In this document: positions 55,626 through 64,000 of the stretch, piece after piece | How the letters are laid out: each line of letters begins with the position of its first letter | Numbering within the stretch: the stretch's first letter is position 1 | NCBI GenBank assembly: GCA_004352715.1 | Contig: SCFE01000068.1 | Span: forward strand, 1,691,487 to 1,755,486 | DNA from: Hofstenia miamia | Lineage: Eukaryota; Xenacoelomorpha; Acoela | Length of the DNA stretch: 64,000 nt | Direction: 5' to 3' | The notes under the pieces: generated by a model | The model's input: only the letters and a program-made list of their open reading frames with translations | Told to the model about the DNA's origin: nothing | Databases searched by the model: none | Program-made: the position numbers and the translations under genes

Positions 55626-57222
55626 CTAAAAATTAAACAAGAATGAATTTAAAAAGGTATACCAATATATTCGCAAAGCATTACGCAAATTACACAGTGC
55701 GCAGCAAATTACACAAAAATCATATATTAAATGTAATGATTTAATAGGAAAGTCTGTGTGAGCGTCGAGTGATTTGAATTCCCGAATTCTTCCAATAATT
55801 CTTTCTACATTGATCCTAGCACTGGCTATTGCCTTATTTTTACGAGCAAGAGATTCCGACAATTGTGTGTTTTCTGAAACAGAAGGTGGGCGGATAAGAG
55901 TACAGTTTTTTTTGTTTAATATTGCTTCAATACCTTTGAAGCCAGAATCTGAAAAAACTTCACAATTTGCTGGGAGCGCGTCAAGAAAATCGCTGTTTTC
56001 TAAGTTAACCAAATCGGATGATCGGCATCCAAAAGGTTTTGATACAAACTCAATGAAACCATCAGGTGCTACAGATGTAAGAAACTTCATCGTATTCGAA
56101 TGTTTACATGCAGACCATGATAAAGATTGGGTTACTGGATCTGTGGGTTTTTGAATAAAGCAATCAAAACAATCAATAATGCTAGCAACATTTCGAAAAT
56201 GACATTGAAAAGAAGATGGCAGATTCCTCCTTATTGTATTAAGCAAGGGAAAATAAATAAAAGTTCTGAGCAATGCAGCCAATTGGGGAGTGACTGTATT
56301 TATAATCCTTGAGACAGTTGCGTTGAAGCAATATTAAACAAATGAGCAATTTCTGAGTGAGGTACATTCCTGCGAATCTTATAATGTACGATCAGAATGG
56401 CATCAATTGAAGTAACTACATTAGCGGCACCAGTGGCTGTTAAATGATTAGCAAGTTCTGGAATTATTGCAATGTTGTCTGAAAAAATTACAAGATAAAA
56501 CATTGANGGCATCAATTGAAGTAACTACATTAGCGGCACCAGTGGCTGTTAAATGATTAGCAAATTCTGGAATTATTGCAATGTTGTCTGAAGAAATTAC
56601 AAGATAAAACATTGAGCACTCCAGAAGTTTTTCTTTAAATTTAAATGGAGGGGATTCGGAAAGTGATCCTTGATATTCTGAAGGATACTACTCAGAGAAA
56701 CCTTGGCTGGACGATGAAGGTTGTTCTGCAAGTGGAATGAGATTTGCTTGAACAGCAACATCAGAACTATCAATTGATGTTTGCCAATGACGTGAATATG
56801 TACGGGGTTTCAACATCACTTGGAAGGATTTATCGGAGACATTGGCATCCCTTACTAATACTTCTTCATCAGCACTTCTAAAATTTCACGGATTAAAACT
56901 TTTTCCGCACGTTTAATACTAGTAATTCTTCGTTTACTTGCTTTGGCAGGTAAAAATGTGAGGCACAACGGACTTCCTTAACCCATTAATTGATTTTCCA
57001 AAGGATTCTAAGCGTCATTCTCCAAATTAAAATGATTTTCGCGGCAATCAATGCGGTACGACACAAGATTGTTGGCATCAATGCGTCTCGCAGATTGAAA
57101 CCATTGCTTTTGAACACTTTGGTTAACTGGAACAGAAAATAATATAGAATTCGGACTATTGGTGGAAGTGACCGTACATTCACGGACAAACAGCTTCTTC
57201 TTTTGACAGACATTTCAAAACA
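55626..57222 (-). pseudogene. THAP-domain DDE transposase of ISL2EU element
   Basis: The N-terminal segment near 57,220-56,990 reads, in one frame, SPNSILFSVPVNQSVQKQWF then YRIDCRENHFNLEND: a THAP finger with its C..H-F end, although the first Cys context is eroded. A charged linker follows, then a helix-turn-helix (YKIRRNVPHSEIAHLFNIAS). The intact 55626-56282 frame has IIDCFDCFIQKP (Asp), FSDSGFKGIEAIL (Asp) and NVERIIGRIREFKSL (Glu), the DDE_Tnp_4 pattern. A local duplication with an n at 56506 and frame breaks near 56,290 and 56,980 disrupt it. Confidence 0.8.
56398..56612. repeat. About 107-bp near-perfect tandem duplication split by a single n
   Basis: GGCATCAATTGAAGTAACTA at 56398 recurs at 56507 directly after the n at 56506, and both copies end ACAAGATAAAACATTGA. 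I see only two differences. It lies inside the transposase coding region, where one copy would be expected. This is probably an unmerged contig overlap. Confidence 0.8.
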
Positions 57223-57435
57223 ATAAAAATTCTTTTGTAATGAACTCATATATATGTATATGTTACCCAAATGACGTTGACCAATCAGAATTTTTGAAAG
57301 AAAACTTAAACTTCAATCAGCTATTTTGTAATGTATCGTAAATTTTAGAAATTTTTAATAAACTTTTCATCAAAGAGTACATAAAAAGTTTATTTTTATT
57401 AAATTTTAAAATTTGTTGAAAATCGTCCATTACTT

Positions 57436-57870
57436 AAACAAATCCATATGGAATTCTTTACAATATTAAAGTAATATCATTTATTATCAAATGATGATAA
57501 TGATGTTTTTCTGTGTTAATTAAACTAGTTTATTGTTTTTTATTTTGCAAAGTATAATTTTCAGCTACTTTAGTGTTTCTAAACAATTTGTATAATTCAA
57601 TTGTGTTTTTGATTTTAACATTAACTGTATATGAATACACTTTGCTCCTTGCAGCAATTAATTGATATAAATACATATTCAGGCTTTTATAGTTATAATA
57701 TTGTAAAGCCAAGATAGTTTTTTATCACACTTCAATTTTGTTTGATAGTAGTGATATATCAGAAAATCATCAAAATCTAATTTACTTTTGTCTCAGCTTT
57801 ATTGATCATTTTTACATTAATCTGTCCTCTAATGCTTTCACAAGTCTTCCAAGAAAGCAATGAGTTAGAA
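57436..57870 (-). pseudogene. Polinton DNA polymerase B C-terminal scrap (third Polinton relic)
   Basis: The sequence parallels the 3' end of the left-arm polymerase (34,945-35,700). It shares CCATATGGAA, TATTAAAGTAATA, TATCAAATGATGA, GTATATGAATACA and CATTTTTACATTAATC, in the same order and spacing. It is far more decayed and has internal deletions compared with 31.7-46 kb. It directly adjoins the right TIR of the ISL2EU element. Confidence 0.65.
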
Positions 57871-58290
57871 TTACATTATGTCAATTGCTAGAAGATGGCA
57901 CTTAACATTTTCAGATAAGCATTGGCATCTGAAATCCAGAAATGGATAATTATTGGCATATTCAACACAAATATGATCACAGAAAAGTAAAAGACACATG
58001 TTTTTCTTTATGCTTCAACTGAAACACCAAGAAGCTAGCAAGTTTTCAATAAATTTTCACCTAATTTTTAAATATATACTTTCATTATTTAAGTAGTAAA
58101 GAGGCTCTTGAAATTTAAGCAAAAATTTGATAATAGGTTGTTTTGTTTTCAATTGATTTATATTTCAACATAGATAATTTAATAATTTTCTTTATTTTTA
58201 TATAGCCTTTAAGTACAATTGTTATTCAAATAGAATTGACTTACTAGATATTGATTAAATTCTAATCAGTAATTTAAGTAGGATACAAAC
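57871..58290. other. Receptor intron, no feature seen
   Basis: AT-rich sequence between the Polinton scrap and the Cys-loop exon donor; nothing recognised. Confidence 0.5.
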
Positions 58291-58473
58291 CTCTACACTT
58301 CCTAATTTCAGTTCAACTTCATCTGCTGTATATGACCATGATATAAAATCTAGAAAACACGTTTGAGAATCAAATGGATACTTATAGCTTTTTGTATTGC
58401 ACCAGACTTTAAAAATGTGTGGTTCAGACCAGAAAACATCTCCATTTGATTTAACAAAGAATGATGCAGTTGC
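58291..58473 (-). CDS. Cys-loop receptor subunit, exon with the signature Cys loop
   Basis: TTTAG acceptor at 58474 and GAG|GTTTGT donor at 58290; 183 bp, phase 0. It reads ATASFFVKSNGDVFWSEPHI, then CNTKSYKYPFDSQTC: two cysteines exactly 13 residues apart with the YPFD core, the defining disulphide loop of the family. FISWSYTADEV follows, with the loop-B Trp. It is too short to stand out as an open frame. It joins in frame to the upstream exon (59042-59405) and to 52943-53269. Confidence 0.9.
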
Positions 58474-59041
58474 CTAAAGATTTGAATATTTCAGCTAGCA
58501 TTAAATTATATTATAATGAACTATAAGGTATTCTCAGAAAATTACTAAAATCCCAGTTTTCCATTACAATGTACTATTTGTCTGCTGAAAAATAATTAAT
58601 TGCAACAACCCAAATTTTTCTACTGTGATTACTTGGACAACTTTTCATTTAAAAAAATTTTGAAAAGTTGACGAAAGCTATTCGAATTAGACCCTTTATT
58701 GTTTATGGGAACTACCCTGAAATATTTTTTTCTGAAGAAAAACTTTGTGAAGCCTACAAAGTTAGAGGCGTTGCACAAAGGCGCGCCTGCAAGAGAAAGA
58801 GCCAGTTTGCAAATTTAAGTAAAAAAAAAAGGAGGATGTTTTTTAGATATTAAATATATTCATTACTTCGTGAATGATAACAGCTTACGAATTACTTGGG
58901 GAAACCATCACAGATATTGAAAAATCACAGCAGAACTAGAGTAAGGCATGGGATTAACAGTAAGATTCAGATAAAAATGTATATCAGTTTAGGGTGCAGT
59001 TGAAAATAGAAGGACCACAACTCTAATGCAATTCATCTCAC

Positions 59042-59405
59042 CTGCTCTTGGTCTTGAAATAGTTTGACTCCATTCATAAGTCTCAATTGGGGATTCCAAG
59101 TAGTGTCAGGATCTGTGCGGAAGTGATCTAATGGATAATCTGCTTCACTCCACATCAAGCGGGTGTCTTTCCAATACGTAATTACATAGACGCATATCTT
59201 CATGATTCCTTTTGATACATCCAAATCTATAAGATTGAGATATCCAATGTCAAGCATTATTGTTAGGGGTTCAGCTCCATGGTTTGGTGCTACTAAGGGA
59301 TCATAATTTTTATAAAGTGTTTCATTTAATTTCTTTCTCATATCAAATCTCTCCAACTTATTCAAAGCAATAGAGTTGCTTATCAGCAGAATGGTGGATA
59401 TGACG
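59042..59405 (-). CDS. Cys-loop receptor subunit, N-terminal extracellular exon
   Basis: The donor is CAG|GTGAGA at 59041. The right boundary is approximate; candidate acceptors (ATAG, TTTAG) lie just beyond RFYVISTILLISNSIAL, a hydrophobic, signal-peptide-like start. The mature part has LYKNYDPLVAPNHGAEPLTI, then YWKDTRLMWSEADYPLD (loop-D Trp) and TTWNPQLRLMNG (the W-x-P of loop A). The order and spacing match the start of nicotinic receptor ligand-binding domains. The initiator Met is probably in an unseen upstream exon; an internal Met at 59365 is less likely because it would lose the signal peptide. Confidence 0.85.
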
Positions 59406-60441
59406 TAGAATCTAAATAATCTATTTCAAGATACAACATTTAGATTGTTAAATTAAATTTAATATAGACATATAAATAGATAAACAGAATCACAGAGTTT
59501 ATTATTTCCTTCCCATTCAGTACTAAGATATTTCAAGAATATTGCCAAAAGTTTTTACCTTAAAATCTTGTATACTTTGTAATGTTCACATATATAATTT
59601 TCTGCAAATACATACTTATGTAAATAATAGAATATCATAAAATACCTTAAATTTAAAATTATTATTTTTATATTATGTTTACAAAATATATTAGCTACAA
59701 TTAAATACTACAAAATCAGTATTTTCGCACAAAGGCCTCAATCGCCCATATCAAGAAACAGTTAAAGTTATTTTTTGCTTCATTGGCTCAAACCTTATAA
59801 ATACATGAACATTAGGAATGGAGAGAATTTTAATCTTTTTCAAAAATTCAAAATTCTCAAAGAAAACTTGTTAGGCTCATTAACCACATCAACCACAGCA
59901 GTTCCTTTAATAGAAATTTTCAATATTTGATTAAATTGTGTTCCTCAACAGACCTACAGATGTCTCAAGATTTTCAAATTTGCTAATAGGCTTGTAGAAG
60001 ATTCTTTGCAAAGGTGGAAAAACAGTTTGTCTTTTAAAACGTATTCAATGCTAATTAAGATTGACAAAATGTTAGCTTTTATTTTGTTCCACTTTAGAAA
60101 AATGAGTTCGATATATGCTTAAAATACGAGTGATTACATTATTCAAAAAGTGACTACCAAATTTTCCTTTGTGCCATAATTCAATAGTTACATTTGTTTT
60201 CATAATTTTCAGGTATTTTGATTACATTGATTATCAACTTAAATGTGTAAAATAATTTACCTTCTATTGATTTTTAAAACAATTGCTTAAAATTGCCAAA
60301 TAATATAATTTTCTGTTTTACATTTTACATGTATTGGCAGAGGAAGTCATTCATTTCAGTAAAAATGAAGTTCTATATAAAGGAAAAATTGTCTTTCATC
60401 TTATGTAAACCATACACATACCAATCACTGATATATATATA
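59406..60441. other. AT-rich sequence upstream of the receptor N-terminal exon
   Basis: Probably intron or 5' region of the receptor gene. No upstream signal-peptide exon or promoter could be identified with confidence. A (TA)n run begins at about 60,430. Confidence 0.4.
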
Positions 60442-60537
60442 NNNNNNNNNNNNNNNNNNNNNNNNNNNNNNNNNNNNNNNNNNNNNNNNNNNNNNNNNNN
60501 NNNNNNNNNNNNNNNNNNNNNNNNNNNNNNNNNNNNN
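60442..60537. other. Assembly gap, 96 N, inside a (TA)n run
   Basis: Flanked by TATATATA on both sides (60,430-60,441 and 60,538-60,558), so the gap spans a dinucleotide repeat of unknown length. Confidence 0.95.
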
Positions 60538-60610
60538 ATATATATATATATATATATGTATATGCCATCTGCTCATAAGTAGTTTCATTAAATATAAATT
60601 TGACGTTTAA

Positions 60611-61470
60611 TCAAGCAATATTAAATAATTTTTTTAAGGTGTTATGATTAATAAATATTTCATTCTCTGGAATTAGTCTTATGACATGGTGTATTGTTTT
60701 TTTCACCGGAAAGATTGTAAATAAGGCCTTCACAACAAAGCTTACAATAAATTTTTCTTTTCGTTTATTTTCTTCAGAATTTTCTTTAAGTTTGTCTAGG
60801 AATATACTTTGTAGAACCATATTTTTTAAGAAGTTCATCAAGCCACTTTTATAATTTAAAAGAGTTTGAGTTAATCATTGACGAAATGGGTCTAAAGGGT
60901 GGATCTTTGCTACTTTTATGAATTTTAGTTAGACCATACAATCGTCTCGGTTGACATTCTGAACTGTGAAATAACTTATTTACTTCAAGTGGTAATTCAT
61001 TATCATTAACAATTTTAAATAATTGTTTTTAAATTTTTCTTCTTTCTTTATGGATGAAAATGTTCTTTTTTAATCTTTTATTATCACTGATGTTTCCAAA
61101 CTTAGAATTATCTTTGAGAATTTAATTCATTTTTTCAAAATACTTTACTTTTAACAGTTACTAAAATGCCATTACCCTTATCAAACTTTGAAATATAGAA
61201 TGATTCATTGTTTGCAAGTTCATTTAGGAATATATAGAGAGATCTTACCTCTTTTGAAATATTCGATTTTTCAAGATAAGCAGCAGTCAACGAAAATATT
61301 TTGGATTTCAAGCCATTCTTAAGTTCATTATTTGGCTTCTCACACCTTTCCAAATGTTGAAGCATCGACTCATGCTTCAGCTTCAATCTTTGTAATATTA
61401 TGTTTTGAAGGCTAGCTCATGTTGCACTCAATATGACAGTGCTTCTTCTTGCTGTATTGTTAAATTTACA
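60611..61470 (-). mobile_element. Second Penelope-like reverse transcriptase remnant
   Basis: On the minus strand, in order: LYIFLNELANNESFYISKFD followed by KGNGILVTV (the DKG motif), PRRLYGLTKIHKSSKDPPFR then PISS (the YGLPKIHK..RPI motif), and FIVSFVVKALFTIFPVKKTI (the SFDVKSLFTNIPL motif, with the catalytic Asp changed to Val). This motif order is specific to Penelope-like RTs. The YADD-bearing half and any endonuclease are missing to the left. It resembles the relic at 22.2-23.5 kb but is not identical, so two insertions are likely. Confidence 0.8.
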
Positions 61471-64000
61471 GATGATTAATTAATTTGTGTTTTTAGTTTA
61501 AATTGACTTAAATCTAAATAATTCAATTTTCTTCTTATGACGTTCTAAGATGTCAGAAATGTTTTTGGTGTTATGGATCTTGCATAAATATGATATAATT
61601 TATATATTCTTAGTTTCTAACATTTCATTAAAAAGAAAAAAATTTACTTGGTTTTCTTTTTTAGCATCTTTAAGAATTGAATTCAATGCTTTCAACTGAC
61701 AGTTCTTCAAATGATATAAATATGGTTTGAGATGCTCTGGTATAGAAACTGAAATGATAGAAATTTCGGAACAAGCTTATTTGCTATGCATTCCTCAATA
61801 AGTTTGATCTTAAGTTGACTTTTATTCATCTTTAAATGTAGTTAACATTATTTTCATGATATTACAAAATTTTACTTTATTTCTTATGTTTTCTGAAAGC
61901 TATTGACAAATAGTTAACAACTAATTTAACATACAAGATTAATGCTATCAAAAACAAAATAATTCAACTCTTCGAAATTGTCAACATCAATATTATTAGT
62001 ATTAAATACGGCTAAGATAAAACTTAAATGTAATTGTTTAATGTGAAATATTAGTATACAGTAGTGTGTCAAGTAGGAATGGCGGAAGCCCCACGTTTTC
62101 CATTTATAAATTTATATCGTATTAATTTTACATTTTCCGATTAATTATTAGTTATTAATACAAAATCCCTTCTATGTATTACTTTTAAATTTATTTATGT
62201 CAAGGGTTTTGCGTGTTAATTTATTTCACATATTAATGTTATACGTTTCTATATTTATCTAATACCAAAAACTGAAAGAACGTGAACACACATTGTGGGA
62301 GTGCTTTCGATAATTCTTTCTAAAATGTAGAAAAGTAAAGGGGGTAGATTTGCCCACTGCCTTGCATATCTAAGTAATCGCAAACACTAAGGAGTGACTT
62401 TTACTGCACGCTGCATTTTCAGCCATAGAATACAATTTCGAATAGTTTTGAAATTTGAATGTATGACTTGCGATTTGAGAATTAAATTTAATTTGATTTG
62501 TTTGTCCTCATATATTCTAAAGACTGAACGTAATAATTTTTACATTAGAATAGGTGCAGCCTGCGGCACGTCCAAAGGATATGAAAAAAATTTAGGAAAG
62601 ATGACATTTTCATGAAAGTTCCGATGTACAAGATGATTGTTTCATGAAAGCTAATGTATTTGATGAAGTGAAAAGTGCGAATTCACTTAGAATGATGCAC
62701 CAAATCTCAATTACTGGCAAGAAGATTTTCGAAAACCATCACCTTCAAAATAAACAAAGTCAATGTTAATGATCTAGTTTGAAGCAAGTGATTGCGTAGC
62801 TTATGTCAATATGCATAATATTCAGATATGAAGGTTGATTAACTACATTATGAAATTTTGTACGTATTCACTAAAAAATTTGAATCGCAACACTACAAAT
62901 TATAAATTTCAGAAATGTAAGTGGCGTCTATGATGTGTACTGCATTCGAAAGCGTCAGTTGTCTTTACTATTCTGTTAATAAAGATATATTATCTTCCCC
63001 AAAAATGGATCATCAACAGAACATTCTGGACTACACTGATAACGAATATAATAAAAAATATTAAGCCAAGTGCACTTCATTTAGTTGCTTTCTAAATATA
63101 ATTCCTACAATTTTTTTGTTAGACATGCAAATGTTGTAACCTCCATAAATGCAGTTGCCTATATTCAGCATATTTGTATTATTAAGATATATATACATTG
63201 TGCATTTGGAATAGGGGTCTAATTTTTTATGTATGAGTTTCTAGTTTTTTCAAAATTGTATCCACCGCTTTGTCGATATCTTAAAATTTTGTATCCATAG
63301 CCCATATATATATATATACGTATATAGTAATTTATGGAAGTCGGGTCATGGGTCAATTGTGAAAATTACCAGGGCAGAGAAATGTATTGTTTGAAGGATT
63401 TCCCTGAAATATTAGTAGAAAACTAATCATGCATTTCCATTTAGTAAAACCTACTTTTAAATTAATCTTAATGATATTGTTTTATGTTAGTTTTGTCAAA
63501 CATTGCAAATACAACTCGGGTTAAATGCTGACTGTTTGACTATGGATCGGGTAGCGTTATGGGTCAACTTTCTGTAGGTCAGGTTGGGTCGAGGGTCAAA
63601 ATATGTGACCCGTTTACCACTCTGAAATGATGAATACTGGTATTATTATAAACAATTCCTGTAAATGATATTTTTAGGATCATTGATTACCTAAGTGAGT
63701 ACATTTGTTTGGTCGTCATAAATAGTATCTCCTTTCACCTTCTTATGCAGTTTAGGTATTTTAAATATCAGAGCTAAAGTTTCTATTATTTCAGTGCATA
63801 ACTATTTTCACATTCCAGAGAACTGAAGCTCCCTACGTTATCGACAACGTAATGAAATTTCCCACTTTTTTAGCCAGTGCAAATCAGTATTGTCAATTTG
63901 AAGGGTGAAGTTGTTTTCTCCAATGAGGAAGTGGTGGAACGTTCTTAAGAATTCGATTAGAGCTAACATTTCGAGATTGGCAGACCCGTAGATTCTTTCA
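61471..64000. other. AT-rich sequence with no recognised gene
   Basis: Includes a (TA)n-like stretch near 63,303-63,325 and several GGGTCA-type words at 63,330-63,615 (GGGTCATGGGTCAATTG, GGTCAGGTTGGGTCGAGG) that look like a degenerate transposon end. No coding exon was identified on either strand. Confidence 0.4.

Larger units (their letters stand above)
54051..57431. mobile_element. ISL2EU-type DNA transposon with THAP/DDE transposase and YqaJ nuclease
   Basis: Inverted repeats of about 170-180 bp (54051-54230 and 57262-57431) start AATGGACGATTTCCAACAAA at the left. Between them a plus-strand YqaJ-type nuclease gene and a minus-strand transposase gene face each other, the two-gene layout published for ISL2EU elements. 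No target duplication could be fixed. Both genes are broken. The element sits in the receptor intron between the Cys-loop and TM1 exons. Its right end directly abuts a Polinton polymerase scrap. Confidence 0.85.

Overview
This window looks like AT-rich nuclear DNA of an invertebrate animal. The evidence is a multi-exon nicotinic-type Cys-loop receptor gene with GT/AG introns and an animal-type transposon load: Ty3/gypsy, Penelope-like, CR1/L2-like LINEs, Tc1, ISL2EU, a Ginger-like element, hAT-type MITEs and Polinton/Maverick. The species cannot be named from the sequence. There are three long runs of N, and four single n's. Two of those single n's sit between near-identical local duplicates, so some 'repeats' are probably assembly artefacts.

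Layout. 1-5.6 kb: a decayed, 5'-truncated Ty3/gypsy pol on the minus strand (protease, RT, RNase H, integrase, a 3' ORF). 5.6-14 kb: AT-rich DNA with a 3-unit tandem repeat, a perfect 38-bp palindrome flanked by a 7-bp direct repeat, and a possible TIR pair. 14.06-14.41 kb: remnant of a domain common in invertebrate RT-encoding elements. 15.3-22.2 kb: a second, more decayed gypsy relative, also minus. 22.2-23.5 kb: Penelope-like RT. 23,782-25,034: a precisely bounded DNA transposon with 218-bp TIRs, a TATA target duplication and a Ginger/KRBA2-like integrase zinc-finger fragment. 26.3-27.5 kb: LINE RT remnant and a MITE.

31.7-46.06 kb is the centrepiece: two diverged, broken copies of one Polinton/adintovirus-like element, fused head to head as a palindrome centred near 39.95 kb. 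The genes are packaging ATPase (divergent), a parvovirus-VP1-type phospholipase A2 protein, retroviral-type integrase with chromodomain, protein-primed DNA polymerase B, a small hydrophobic/basic virion-core-like protein, an adenovirus-type cysteine protease, a phage-tail-fibre-like protein and an unrecognised protein. No double-jelly-roll capsid gene is visible. Each arm carries its own deletions and frameshifts, so nothing here looks functional. A shared leader motif precedes two different genes in both arms. A third Polinton scrap lies at 57.4-57.9 kb.

48-59.4 kb: the one host gene, read right to left. Four exons encode most of a Cys-loop receptor subunit: signal-peptide-like segment, ligand-binding domain, 13-residue Cys loop, TM1-TM3 and part of the cytoplasmic loop. 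The first exon and the TM4 exon are not identified. Its introns hold LINE pieces, a Tc1 element with IR/DR ends, and an ISL2EU element encoding a THAP/DDE transposase and a YqaJ-type nuclease. 60.6-61.5 kb is a second Penelope-like RT remnant; the rest to 64 kb has no recognisable gene.
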